64,000 bases of DNA from Afipia sp. (GCA_017308595.1 JAFKER010000007.1:62001-126000); one strand, 5' to 3'. Numbered from the stretch's first letter, positions 17,005-26,040 are shown. The notes: generated from the letters alone by a model not told the origin. Made by a program: numbers and translations.

Positions 17005-17883
17005 ATGTTTGACATTCCTTTGCAGGTTCTGCTCGGCCAGATCACCATCGGTTTGGTAAACGGCTGCTTCTACGCTGTGTTGAGTCTTGGCCTTGCACTG
17101 ATTTTCGGCCTGCTCAATGTGATCAACTTTGCGCATGGCGCGCTCTACATGCTTGGCGCGTTCGGAGTTTATCTCGCGCTGCAGAAGCTCGGCGTGAACT
17201 ACTGGTGGTCGCTGCTGCTGGTGCCGATCGCTGTCGGTGCCTTCGGCGCGTTGATCGAACGGTTGTTGTTACGTCGCCTTGCCGGTCTCGATCATCTTTA
17301 CGGTCTGCTGTTCACTTTCGGTCTGGCGCTCGTACTGGAAGGGATTTTCCGGGACGTCTATGGCTCTGCCGGGCTGCCATATCCGACGCCTGCTTCTCTT
17401 CGCGGCCTCATCGATCTCGGCTTTATGCGCCTGCCGATCTACAGGGTTTGGATCGTTGGAATTTCGCTGCTTGTCTGCATCGCGATTTGGTTCCTGATCG
17501 AACGTACGCGTCTTGGCTCATATCTGCGGGCCGGAACTGAGAACTCGAAAATGGTCCAAGCGCTCGGAATCAACGTGCCACTAATGGTGACGTTCGTGTA
17601 TGCACTCGGAGCCGGCCTTGCGGCATTCGCCGGTGTTCTTGCGGCGCCGATCTATCAAGTTCAACCCCTAATGGGATCAAACATCCTGATCGTGACATTT
17701 GCCGTGGTGGTGATCGGCGGTCTTGGGTCGACGGCCGGTGCGATCGCAACGGGTCTCGCGCTTGGCGTGATCGAGGGACTGAGCAAGGTATTTTATCCGG
17801 AGGTATCGTCCACGATCGTTTTTATCGTGATGGCCATCGTTCTTCTGGTGCGTCCCGCCGGCCTGTTTGGACGTGAGGCATGA
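17005..17883 (+). CDS. livH: Liv-type ABC transporter permease 1
   Basis: 292 residues from ATG 17005, preceded by GAGGA; a TTG at 16993 would overlap livF. The opening GLVNGCFYAVLSLGLALIFGLLNVINFAHGALYMLGA is the LivH signature, with about eight predicted membrane helices and a conserved ERTRLGSYLRAGTENS cytoplasmic loop. Overlaps livM by four bases. It forms the inner-membrane channel with the LivM partner. Confidence 0.92.
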   Translation: MFDIPLQVLLGQITIGLVNGCFYAVLSLGLALIFGLLNVINFAHGALYMLGAFGVYLALQKLGVNYWWSLLLVPIAVGAFGALIERLLLRRLAGLDHLYGLLFTFGLALVLEGIFRDVYGSAGLPYPTPASLRGLIDLGFMRLPIYRVWIVGISLLVCIAIWFLIERTRLGSYLRAGTENSKMVQALGINVPLMVTFVYALGAGLAAFAGVLAAPIYQVQPLMGSNILIVTFAVVVIGGLGSTAGAIATGLALGVIEGLSKVFYPEVSSTIVFIVMAIVLLVRPAGLFGREA

Positions 17884-18899
17884 ATGTCATGAAGACTTCG
17901 ACATCTATTTTGGTCACGCTGATTATGGTCGGCGCTCTCGCACCGCTGGCGGGACTTTATCCGCAATTTCTGATGAAGTGCGTATCACTTGCGCTGTTTG
18001 CAGTGGCGTTCAATTTTTTCACGGGCAATGTCGGCTTGCTGTCGATCGGGCATGCAGCCTTCTTCGGAATGGGAGCCTATGCCGCAGGCTTTGCGACCAA
18101 GGAATGGGGATTCACGCCGGAGCTTGCGATTGGCGTCAGCCTTCTCGTCGGCGGTGTTTTGGGTCTATTGATGGGCGGCATGGCCATCCGTCGTCAGGGC
18201 ATCTACTTCGCGATGATTACCCTGGCACTTGCACAAATGGTATATTTCGTTTGCGTACAGGCTCCGTTCACTGGAGCTGAGGACGGGTTGCAGCGGATTC
18301 CCCGGCGATCGCTATTTGGCATCATCGATCTTTCCAGTGATCTAACGATGTATGCATTTGTGCTGGTTGTTCTGATCTTCATTACCTGGAGCTTTCAGAA
18401 GATCATGGAGGCACCGTTCGGTCAGGTGCTCCTTGCCATTCGCGACAATGAGCCGCGCGCGATATCGCTGGGTTATGATGTCCAGAAATACAAGCTTTCG
18501 GCGTTTACGATGTCCGCAGCGGTTGCAGGCATCGCCGGTGGCCTCAAGGCGTTGACGCTAGGCTTTGCCGGCCTTCCTGACGCTCACTGGACACAATCCG
18601 GCAGCGTGATTCTGATGTGTCTCCTCGGTGGTCTTGGAACTCCGCTTGGTCCGGTGATCGGAGCGATTCTCGTGGTTACCCTTGAGAGTCGTCTGTCCGG
18701 ACTTGGTGTTGTTCAACTTGGCCCGGTTGCGCTCGATCTTTCGACCAAGGTGCCAATCATCATCGGACTAATTTTCATGATTTGCGTGCTGTTGTTCCGT
18801 CGTGGAATCGTCGGAGAAATCAACGCCGCGCTCTCTACTATGAAAGCGCGCAGGAAATCAGCTGCGATCGAGGCTAAAAAAACGTCTGCGACAAGTTGA
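17880..18899 (+). CDS. livM: Liv-type ABC transporter permease 2
   Basis: 339 residues with many hydrophobic helices. The LivM-type motifs are GNVGLLSIGHAAFFGMGAYAA, AIRDNEPRAISLGYDV (coupling loop) and GGLGTPLGPVIGAI. An ATG at 17889 is an alternative start. The C-terminal tail is basic and cytoplasmic. Its stop (18897-18899) overlaps the TTGACA of the next promoter (18896-18901). Confidence 0.92.
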   Translation: MNVMKTSTSILVTLIMVGALAPLAGLYPQFLMKCVSLALFAVAFNFFTGNVGLLSIGHAAFFGMGAYAAGFATKEWGFTPELAIGVSLLVGGVLGLLMGGMAIRRQGIYFAMITLALAQMVYFVCVQAPFTGAEDGLQRIPRRSLFGIIDLSSDLTMYAFVLVVLIFITWSFQKIMEAPFGQVLLAIRDNEPRAISLGYDVQKYKLSAFTMSAAVAGIAGGLKALTLGFAGLPDAHWTQSGSVILMCLLGGLGTPLGPVIGAILVVTLESRLSGLGVVQLGPVALDLSTKVPIIIGLIFMICVLLFRRGIVGEINAALSTMKARRKSAAIEAKKTSATS

Positions 18900-18936
18900 C
18901 ATCCTTTTGTCGAATAAGTCTATTTATGCAAGTAAC
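18896..18936 (+). promoter_or_regulatory. Promoter of the alcohol dehydrogenase operon with island operator, copy C
   Basis: TTGACA at 18896-18901, a 17-bp spacer, and TCTATT at 18919-18924 form the promoter. AGTCTATTTATGCAAGT at 18917-18933 matches copies A and B at 15 or more of 17 positions. The -35 overlaps the stop codon of livM. The downstream genes from 19010 to 26040 are tightly packed and could be one transcript. Confidence 0.7.
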
Positions 18937-19009
18937 GATTGTGGAAGTGATCGTGCGAAACAGTCTCGCTCGACACACAGCGATCTAACGTTGAGCGGAG
19001 TTTCGTTCT

Positions 19010-20161
19010 GTGCAGGGCTTTGTTTTCCAAACCACTAAGTCCGTTCTTGTTGAGCCGGGGTGCTCGTCACGTATCGGCGAACTGGTGAAATCGCTCGGCT
19101 GCAAGTCAGTGTTGCTGGTGAGCGATCCAGGTGTGAAAGGAGCCGGTCTTTTGCAGGCAGGACTGCATGGGTTGGAGCAAAGCGGCGTCTCGGTCACGCT
19201 TTTCACGGATGTTAAAGCCGATCCGCCGGTCCAAGTCATTGATGCTGCTGTGCGGCTCGCTGTCGGCGCAAGGGTCGACGGTGTTGTTTCGATCGGTGGT
19301 GGCAGTTCGATGGACGTTGCCAAGCTGGTTGCTTTACTGGCTGTAGGTGAGGAGAAGCTCGACGACATTTATGGCGTTGGCTTGGTGAAAGGACGTCGCC
19401 TTCCACTCGTGTTGGCGCCGACAACCGCCGGTACGGGCTCCGAAGTGACTCCCATCTCCATCGTCACGACTGGCGAAGGTGAAAAGAAGGGCGTGGTTTC
19501 GTCCGTATTGTTGCCAGATTGGGCAGTGCTCGACGCTGAACTTACTCTCGGACTGCCATCTGCAGTAACCGCGGCGACAGGTATCGATGCAATGGTTCAT
19601 GCCATTGAAGCCTACACGAGCAAACGTCTCAAGAATTCGCTATCCGATTCTCTCGCACGAGAAGCTCTACGGTTGTTGGGCAGCAATATTCACGAAGTCT
19701 GCAGGAATGGCACCAATCGCGAAGCTCGCCACAATATGCTTCTCGGCTCGATGCTCGCCGGCATGGCATTTGCGAACGCGCCGGTGGCCGCAGTTCATGC
19801 ATTGGCCTATCCAGTCGGTGCACGTTTTCATGTCCCGCACGGCTTGTCGAATTCGCTGGTTCTGCCGGAAGTTATCAAGTTCAACGCTCGTTCGGCCGAG
19901 AACCAGTATGGCGAGCTGGCTAGCATACTGACGCCGAATGCCAAGGGTAGCGTGACGGACCGGACGGCTGCGCTGGTCAGTATGGTCTCCGCGCTTCCGG
20001 TCGAACTCGGATTGCCAACAAGACTTCGGGATGTGGGCATCGCATCGAAGGATCTCGATCTTCTTACGGATGATGCGATGAAGCAGACGCGGTTGCTTGT
20101 CAATAATCCACGCGATGTCGCGCGAAGCGATGCTTACGCGATCTATGAGGCGTCGCTATGA
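19010..20161 (+). CDS. Iron-containing (group III) alcohol dehydrogenase
   Basis: 383 residues from GTG 19010, with GGAG nine bases upstream. The NAD-binding motif is GVVSIGGGSSMDVAK near residue 95, then APTTAGTGSEVTP. Metal-ligand segments are ATGIDAMVHAIEAY and AAVHALAYPVGARFHVPHG, with the expected Asp and three His. In the blc/att operon of Agrobacterium an enzyme of this family oxidises gamma-hydroxybutyrate to succinate semialdehyde. The downstream lactonase-like and succinate-semialdehyde dehydrogenase genes make that role plausible here. It overlaps the thioesterase gene by four bases. Confidence 0.88.
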   Translation: MQGFVFQTTKSVLVEPGCSSRIGELVKSLGCKSVLLVSDPGVKGAGLLQAGLHGLEQSGVSVTLFTDVKADPPVQVIDAAVRLAVGARVDGVVSIGGGSSMDVAKLVALLAVGEEKLDDIYGVGLVKGRRLPLVLAPTTAGTGSEVTPISIVTTGEGEKKGVVSSVLLPDWAVLDAELTLGLPSAVTAATGIDAMVHAIEAYTSKRLKNSLSDSLAREALRLLGSNIHEVCRNGTNREARHNMLLGSMLAGMAFANAPVAAVHALAYPVGARFHVPHGLSNSLVLPEVIKFNARSAENQYGELASILTPNAKGSVTDRTAALVSMVSALPVELGLPTRLRDVGIASKDLDLLTDDAMKQTRLLVNNPRDVARSDAYAIYEASL

Positions 20162-20607
20162 GTGGGCGCCAGAAACCGCATCGTCGCGAGTCCTACGCGT
20201 ATTTCCAGATAATGACGACGCGGTGGATGGATAACGATTCCTATCGGCACATGAACAACACGGTCTACTACTCGTTCTTTGACTCTATTGTGAACCAGTA
20301 CCTGATCGAAAATGGCGTGCTTGATGTGGGGAAGAGCGAGATCATCGGTCTGGTTGCGGAGACCGCGTGCCAATACTTCAGGTCAATCGGATTCCCTTCT
20401 AAGATTAACGTAGGACTCCGGGTTGGCCATCTCGGTAATAGTAGCGCTCGTTATGACGTCGCTCTTTTCAAGGATGACGAAGAGGAGGCATCGGCACAGG
20501 GGCATTTTGTTCACGTTTATGTAAACCGGAAATCCGGGCGTCCAGTCCCCATGCCGGAAAAGCTGATCACGTTAATTTCGCCGCTACACCATGTCGAAGC
20601 TGATTAG
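20158..20607 (+). CDS. Hotdog-fold acyl-CoA thioesterase (4HBT type)
   Basis: 149 residues. The motif RWMDNDSYRHMNN (normally R-W-x-D-x-D-x3-H-x-N-N) carries the 4-hydroxybenzoyl-CoA thioesterase catalytic Asp, and a single hotdog domain follows. It should hydrolyse a CoA thioester produced or used by this pathway. It is translationally coupled to the alcohol dehydrogenase through ATGA. Confidence 0.85.
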   Translation: MSGRQKPHRRESYAYFQIMTTRWMDNDSYRHMNNTVYYSFFDSIVNQYLIENGVLDVGKSEIIGLVAETACQYFRSIGFPSKINVGLRVGHLGNSSARYDVALFKDDEEEASAQGHFVHVYVNRKSGRPVPMPEKLITLISPLHHVEAD

Positions 20608-20640
20608 TCTCGGCACGTTTGCCGTGCAGGAGTGTGGACA

Positions 20641-21400
20641 ATGTCCGACATTAACGTGACCATTCGGGACAGGATTGCGGTCGTGACGCTAAACCGTCCT
20701 GACGTGCGCAACGCGATGAAGTTGTCGATGTGGCAGGATATCGCGTCCTTGTTTGTTAGGTTTGGCCGCGATGACAATGTGCGGGCCATTATCCTCACTG
20801 GAGCGGGAGGAAATTTCAGCGTCGGCGCCGACGTTTCGGAGTTCGCGAAAGTCCGGTCCAACATCGCCCAGAGCAAGGCTTATGAAGTGGCCGTTGACGC
20901 CTCGTCCGATGCAATAGCTTCTGTGCCAAAGCCCGTTATTGCCGTGCTGGAGGGATATTGCCTCGGCGGCGGTTGTCACTTGTCGATGTCCTGCGATTTC
21001 CGTTACGCGCACACCGCCACATCAATCGGAATTCCAGCTGCCAAGCTCTCGATTGTTTATGGCGTTCGCAGCACGCAGCGCCTTCTTGCGCTTGTGGGCC
21101 TCACGAATGCCAAGCGCATTCTGTATTCCGCAGACCGCTATAACGCGGGCGATGCGTCGCGAATGGGATTGATCGATCATGTATCCGATGATCCGATGTC
21201 GGACGCGATGACTTTTGCGGCAAGCATTGCCGCGCGTCGAAGGCGCCAAGAAAATCCTGACGGGACTTTCGATGGGGCCGGGTGGGCTCGATCTGAAGAA
21301 TGCCGATGCTTTCATTGATCAGGCATCAGCCAGCGAGGATTATGAAGAAGGTCGGCGTGCGTTTGCCGAAAAGCGGCCGCCGGTGTTTCGCGGAAAGTGA
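20641..21400 (+). pseudogene. Crotonase (enoyl-CoA hydratase/isomerase) gene broken by a frameshifting deletion
   Basis: Starts at ATG 20641 (SD AGGAG). The first 197 or so codons encode a normal crotonase core: VTLNRPDVRNAM, SVGADVSEF, and oxyanion-hole region VLEGYCLGGGCHLSM. Near 21229-21236 the family sequence jumps to the next frame, where VEGAKKILTGLSMGPGGLDL and EGRRAFAEKRPPVFRGK continue to the stop at 21398-21400. Crotonases normally have about five more residues (such as NAPLS) exactly at the join, so the lesion looks like a loss of about 14 nt rather than a single-base error. The unshifted frame ends at 21318 after an aberrant tail. The product lacks the C-terminal oligomerisation region, so it is probably inactive or altered. 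Confidence 0.8.
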
Positions 21401-21410
21401 GGAAGAAGCC

Positions 21411-22172
21411 ATGAAGATGCATATGCTGTCGGGTGGCCGGCTCCGGATGAAGAAAAGCATCTATTTTCCCGATGCAGACCGGGCGGAGATGATTGAATTG
21501 CCGGTATCTTGTGCGCTGATGCGGCACAGTCAGGGAAACGTTCTGTTCGATACCGGATGTCATCCTTCGGTTTCGGAAAATCCTGAAGCACGATGGGGCG
21601 CGGCCGCAAAGTTCATGACGCCGATTATGCCGCCGGGCGACAATGTACTCACAAGCTTGAAAGCTGTGGGTCTCGGTCCGGACGATATTGACGTTGTGGT
21701 CTGCTCGCATCTGCATACCGACCATTGTGGATGCAACGAGTTCTTCAAGAAATCCACGATTATCGTTCATTCCCGCGAACTCGAAGCAGCCAAGGCATCG
21801 GACGCTGCCAATAGCGGATACTTCGTGGCCGATTGGGACCATCCCATCCCGATGAAGTCGATCGACGGGCAGGTCGATCTTTTCGGTGACGGGAAGATCG
21901 TCATCGTTCCACTATCCGGTCATACCCCGGGAACGGTCGGAGCATTGGTGAGGCTGGACCGGAGCGGCGAATTTCTGCTGGCGTCGGATGCGGTCAGCAT
22001 CCGGGCAAATCTCGACAAAGACATCGTGCCGAAAAATACGAAGAATGCTGAGCAGTTCCTGAAGTCGTTCGAAGAGATTCGTCGGATTGAGAAATCTGGC
22101 GCGACGATCATTTGCAGTCATGACGAAGCGCAGTGGGATTCTCTGCGTAAAGGTATGGATGCCTACGACTGA
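21411..22172 (+). CDS. Metallo-beta-lactamase-fold lactonase, AHL-lactonase (AiiA/AttM) type
   Basis: 253 residues from ATG 21411 (SD AGGAAG). Zinc motif SHLHTDHCG, followed by the metal ligands in SGHTPGT, LLASDAV and the C-terminal SHDEAQW. Length, the N-terminal ELPVSCALMRH strand, and the NVLFDTGCHP segment match the N-acyl-homoserine lactonase/gamma-butyrolactonase family. In Agrobacterium the equivalent (BlcC/AttM) opens gamma-butyrolactone. A ring-opening step in the pathway or quorum quenching are both possible; the gene neighbourhood favours catabolism. Confidence 0.83.
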   Translation: MKMHMLSGGRLRMKKSIYFPDADRAEMIELPVSCALMRHSQGNVLFDTGCHPSVSENPEARWGAAAKFMTPIMPPGDNVLTSLKAVGLGPDDIDVVVCSHLHTDHCGCNEFFKKSTIIVHSRELEAAKASDAANSGYFVADWDHPIPMKSIDGQVDLFGDGKIVIVPLSGHTPGTVGALVRLDRSGEFLLASDAVSIRANLDKDIVPKNTKNAEQFLKSFEEIRRIEKSGATIICSHDEAQWDSLRKGMDAYD

Positions 22173-22223
22173 TCTACAGGTCAGCCGCGGAATGTAACAA
22201 TTATAACAGTGAAGGATACCGGA

Positions 22224-22976
22224 ATGGACATGCATCTGAAGGGCAAGGTTGCTCTCGTCACCGGAGCCGGTCGCGATGTGGGTCGTGAGATTGCGCTCGG
22301 GCTTGCTGCAGAGGGCGCTGCGGTTGCTATCAATTACAATGGCTCGCGCGAGCGCGCGTCCGCCGTTGTCGCCGAAATCGAAAAGGCGGGCGGCAGGGCA
22401 ATTGCATACAAGGCGGACATTGCCAATTTCGACGAAGTTCAAGCCATGATCGCCAAGATCGTATCCGATTTTGGCGGGCTGAACATTGTCGTCAACAATG
22501 CCGGGATTGCGCTGCGCAATCGTTTCGTCGAGACGACACCGGAAGAATGGAAAAAGCAGATCGACATCTGCTTGTATGGTGCCATTCATGTTTCGAAGGC
22601 GTCGGCCCCGCACCTCGAGAAAGCGGGCGACGGTCGCATCATCGCCCTGGTTGGCGATTCATCGCGCGTCGGTGAATCCGGTCTTGCCATCGTTGCGGCG
22701 GCTCGTGCGGGTGTGATCGCCCTAATGAAATCGCTTGCGCGTGAAATGGGCCGATTTGGCGTCACCGCGAATACGATTTCGCTTGGGCTGGTTGAGACAC
22801 CGCATGATCTCGACTGGGTCAACGCCAATCGTGACAAGTTGACGAAGCTTTATCCGCTACGCCGCCTTGGTTTCCCATCCGATATTGCGCCGATGGTTAC
22901 GTTGTTATCGTCGAAGCACGGCGGTTGGATCACCGGGCAGACCATCAGCATCAGTGGCGGATTCAGCATGGTCTGA
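22224..22976 (+). CDS. SDR-fold protein lacking the catalytic Tyr and Lys
   Basis: 250 residues from ATG 22224 (SD GAAGGA). Cofactor motifs are present: VALVTGAGRDVG (with the last Gly of TGxxxGxG replaced) and NNAG. The active-site segment reads DSSRVGESGLAIVAAARAG. The Ser is present, but the canonical YxxxK (as in YAASKAG) is VAAAR, so both catalytic residues are missing. The C-terminal GGWITGQTISISGGFSM is typical of an SDR. It may be a non-redox member, use another mechanism, or be a regulatory/structural partner. It follows the lactonase gene and precedes the ligase gene in the same direction. Confidence 0.83.
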   Translation: MDMHLKGKVALVTGAGRDVGREIALGLAAEGAAVAINYNGSRERASAVVAEIEKAGGRAIAYKADIANFDEVQAMIAKIVSDFGGLNIVVNNAGIALRNRFVETTPEEWKKQIDICLYGAIHVSKASAPHLEKAGDGRIIALVGDSSRVGESGLAIVAAARAGVIALMKSLAREMGRFGVTANTISLGLVETPHDLDWVNANRDKLTKLYPLRRLGFPSDIAPMVTLLSSKHGGWITGQTISISGGFSMV

Positions 22977-23000
22977 CGACCGGCAAGCAGGACAGAGAAG

Positions 23001-24566
23001 ATGCTTCAAACAGACCTCATCGCCCCAATTCCCGCATTGCTGCGTGAGCATGCGCAAGTACGCGGGTCAAAAGTCGCTTATCGCGACGCTTCGAGATCCG
23101 TCACTTATGGTGATCTCGAGATCCGTACCACTAATCTTGCGGGACATCTCGCGGATCTTGGTGTCTGCGCCGGCGATAAGGTGGCAATCTTTCTTCCGAA
23201 CTCTGTCTCATGGATCGAGAGTTGTTTCGCGATCAACCGCGCTGGAGGGATCGGTGTGCCGATCAGTTACGAGGCGACGGAATCTGAAGTTCTTTATCGG
23301 CTCCAGGATGCGGACTGTACCGGTATCATTACGACGGATGAGCGGGCATCGCTTCTGGCGAAGTTGAAGAAGGATGCGCCATCGCTCAAAATTCAGGTTC
23401 TTGCGGGGAACGGCACCGCGCCTGCGGGCGCGTCGCGTTATGAGGACCTGGCAAATTCTCTACCAAAATCTCAGCCGCGCGATTCCGCGGACATTCTTGA
23501 CCCGGCTTTCATTATCTACACCTCCGGTACGACGGGCCGCGCGAAGGGTGTGCTCCTCTCGGTGCATAGTATGCTTTGGGTCAATGCCGCGTGCTGGGCG
23601 CCGATCACGGGACTATCGGAAAAGGACGTGGTTCTCTCGCCTTTGCCGTTATTTCACTCTTATGCGCTCAATCTTTCGGTCTTGAGTGTCCTCGCTGTGG
23701 GCGCGACCGAGTACATCATGGAGAAATACTCTACGAATGAGGCCGTGCGACTGCTGAAGAGCGGCGAGTTCACGATCTTTCCGGGCGTTCCAACGATGTT
23801 CCATTACTTTTTGGAAGCGACCAAGGACGAGCCTGGACTGAAGTTGCCGAACCTGAGGCTCAGTATGTCGGCGGGGGCGATTATGCCGGCAACGCTCAAC
23901 CGTGAGTTTGAAGCACGGTTCGGCGTCAAGCTACTGGATGGCTACGGAATCACCGAGACTTCCACGATGGTGACAATGAATTGGCCGGTCGGTGCGCGTG
24001 TTATGGGATCTTGCGGATTGCCGTTGCCGGGTCTTGCGGTTCGGATCATTTCACCTGCGACTGGCGAGGACGTGCCGTTTGGTGAAGAGGGCGAACTGAT
24101 TGTCCGTGGCCCCAACCTGATGAGTGGATATCACAATAAGCCGGAAGAGACGGCATCGGCGCTCCGCAAAGGGTGGTATCATACGGGTGATCTGGCGCGA
24201 AGCGATCGCGACGGGTTTCTGACAATTACTGGACGGCTGAAGGAACTCATCATTCGTGGTGGACAGAATATCGCCCCGGCGGAGATAGAGGAGGTTGTCA
24301 ATGCATTGGATGATGTCGTTGACAACGCTGTCGTGGGAATTCCGCATGCTCACCTCGGAGAAGTGCCTGCCCTTTTTGTTGTGACGCGAGAGGGTGCTGG
24401 CATCGCAGCAGAAGAAATTCTGGAACATTGCCGGGGACTTTTGTCTTCTTATAAAGTGCCTTTCTCGGTTCATTTTGTGAACGAGATTCCGCGTACAGGG
24501 TCGGGTAAGATCATTCGCTTCAAGTTGCGCGAAACATTGATCGCGCCCGTCAACAAGGCGTCTTAA
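23001..24566 (+). CDS. AMP-forming acyl-CoA ligase
   Basis: 521 residues of the ANL superfamily. P-loop YTSGTTGRAKGV near residue 175, acyl-binding/A5 region GYGITETST, hinge and A8 region TGDLARSDRDGFLTITGRLKELI, and catalytic Lys in RTGSGKIIRF near the C-terminus. It should activate a carboxylic acid substrate to its CoA thioester, which could feed the hydroxylase or the crotonase step. The chain length or ring specificity cannot be read from the sequence. Confidence 0.9.
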   Translation: MLQTDLIAPIPALLREHAQVRGSKVAYRDASRSVTYGDLEIRTTNLAGHLADLGVCAGDKVAIFLPNSVSWIESCFAINRAGGIGVPISYEATESEVLYRLQDADCTGIITTDERASLLAKLKKDAPSLKIQVLAGNGTAPAGASRYEDLANSLPKSQPRDSADILDPAFIIYTSGTTGRAKGVLLSVHSMLWVNAACWAPITGLSEKDVVLSPLPLFHSYALNLSVLSVLAVGATEYIMEKYSTNEAVRLLKSGEFTIFPGVPTMFHYFLEATKDEPGLKLPNLRLSMSAGAIMPATLNREFEARFGVKLLDGYGITETSTMVTMNWPVGARVMGSCGLPLPGLAVRIISPATGEDVPFGEEGELIVRGPNLMSGYHNKPEETASALRKGWYHTGDLARSDRDGFLTITGRLKELIIRGGQNIAPAEIEEVVNALDDVVDNAVVGIPHAHLGEVPALFVVTREGAGIAAEEILEHCRGLLSSYKVPFSVHFVNEIPRTGSGKIIRFKLRETLIAPVNKAS

Positions 24567-24567
24567 T

Positions 24568-26040
24568 ATGCTGGACAAGGTCTCGAAGCTCACCCTTAAA
24601 GACTCCTCGCTGCTGCGGAATGCCTGTTACATTGGCGGCGAGTGGATAGCTGCCGATAGTGGCGCCACCATCAAGGTCGATAATCCGGCCAACGGTGCGC
24701 TGGTTGGCTCTGTGCCGAACATGGGTGCCGGTGAGACGAAACGGGCGATCGAGCACGCCGACGCAGCACTGTCGGCGTGGCGGGCAAAAACAGCTAAGGA
24801 GCGTTCGGCGATCCTGCGCAAATGGTTCGACCTGATGATGGCTAATCAGGAAGATCTCGCGATGATCATGACGGCGGAGCAGGGCAAACCGCTCGCGGAA
24901 AGCCGCGGCGAGATCGCTTACGCGGCCAGCTTCATCGAATGGTTTGCTGAGGAAGGCAAACGCGTCTATGGCGATACCATTCCGCCGTTTACCTCGGATC
25001 GTCGCATTGTCGTGTTGAAGCAGCCGATCGGCGTCTGCGTAGCTATCACGCCGTGGAATTTCCCGGCGGCGATGATTACGCGTAAGGCCGGTCCGGCGCT
25101 AGCAGCCGGTTGCACCATGGTCGTCAAGCCGGCGAGTCAGACGCCGCTATCGGCATTGGCGCTGGCGGTGCTGGCGGAACGTGCAGGCGTGCCAAAGGGC
25201 GTGTTCTCGGTGGTGACGGGATCGGCTTCAGCCATCGGCGGCGAAATGACGTCCAATCCAATCATTCGCAAAGTGACGTTCACCGGCTCCACCGAGATTG
25301 GCAAGAAGCTGATGGAGCAGAGCGCATCTACCGTGAAGCGGACATCGATGGAACTGGGAGGCAATGCGCCGTTTATCGTCTTCGACGATGCCGATCTCGA
25401 TGCCGCTGTGAAGGGTGCGATGGCTTCGAAGTATCGGAACGCGGGTCAGACCTGCGTTTGCGTCAACCGCATTTTCGCGCAGGATGGAATCTACGACACT
25501 TTTGTCGAGAAGCTGTCGCAGGCTGTGCGTGATCTGAAAGTAGGTGATGGGTTCGGTGAGGGAGTCACCATCGGGCCGCTGATCAACATGGCGGCCGTGG
25601 AAAAGGTCGAGGAGCATATCGCGGACGCGACGAAGAAGGGGGCCAAGGTCGTAATTGGCGGCCATCGTCATGCGTTGGGCCGCACCTTCTTCGAGCCGAC
25701 GGTCCTCACAGGAACGACGCCGGAGATGCAGATTTTCCGCGAAGAAACCTTCGGCCCGGTGGCGCCGGTGTTCCGTTTCAAGACTGAAGAGGAGGCGATC
25801 CGCCTCGCGAATGACACTGAGTTCGGTCTTGCAGCTTATTTCTATGGCCGCGACATCGGTCGTGTCTGGCGCGTTGCCGAAGCGCTTGAATATGGCATGG
25901 TCGGCATCAACGAAGGCATCATCTCCACCGAGGTTGCACCTTTTGGCGGTGTCAAGGAAAGCGGCAATGGCCGTGAGGGCTCCAAGTACGGGATCGAGGA
26001 TTATCTCGAGATCAAGTATCTTTGCTTGGGCGGGATTTGA
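24568..26040 (+). CDS. gabD: NAD(P)-dependent succinate-semialdehyde dehydrogenase
   Basis: 490 residues, the full length for aldehyde dehydrogenases of the GabD class. ITPWNFPAAMITRK, GSTEIGKKL, catalytic Glu in MELGGNAPF, and catalytic Cys in AGQTCVCVNR are all present; the C-terminal GGVKESGNGREGSKYG is typical of GabD/DavD. It starts one base after the ligase stop. Succinate semialdehyde would be the product of a gamma-hydroxybutyrate branch; glutarate semialdehyde is an alternative substrate in this family. Confidence 0.88.
   Translation: MLDKVSKLTLKDSSLLRNACYIGGEWIAADSGATIKVDNPANGALVGSVPNMGAGETKRAIEHADAALSAWRAKTAKERSAILRKWFDLMMANQEDLAMIMTAEQGKPLAESRGEIAYAASFIEWFAEEGKRVYGDTIPPFTSDRRIVVLKQPIGVCVAITPWNFPAAMITRKAGPALAAGCTMVVKPASQTPLSALALAVLAERAGVPKGVFSVVTGSASAIGGEMTSNPIIRKVTFTGSTEIGKKLMEQSASTVKRTSMELGGNAPFIVFDDADLDAAVKGAMASKYRNAGQTCVCVNRIFAQDGIYDTFVEKLSQAVRDLKVGDGFGEGVTIGPLINMAAVEKVEEHIADATKKGAKVVIGGHRHALGRTFFEPTVLTGTTPEMQIFREETFGPVAPVFRFKTEEEAIRLANDTEFGLAAYFYGRDIGRVWRVAEALEYGMVGINEGIISTEVAPFGGVKESGNGREGSKYGIEDYLEIKYLCLGGI

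Noticed and set aside
21912-22613. 233-codon minus-strand frame across lactonase and SDR genes
   Set aside because: Spans two well-supported genes on the other strand and has no family.
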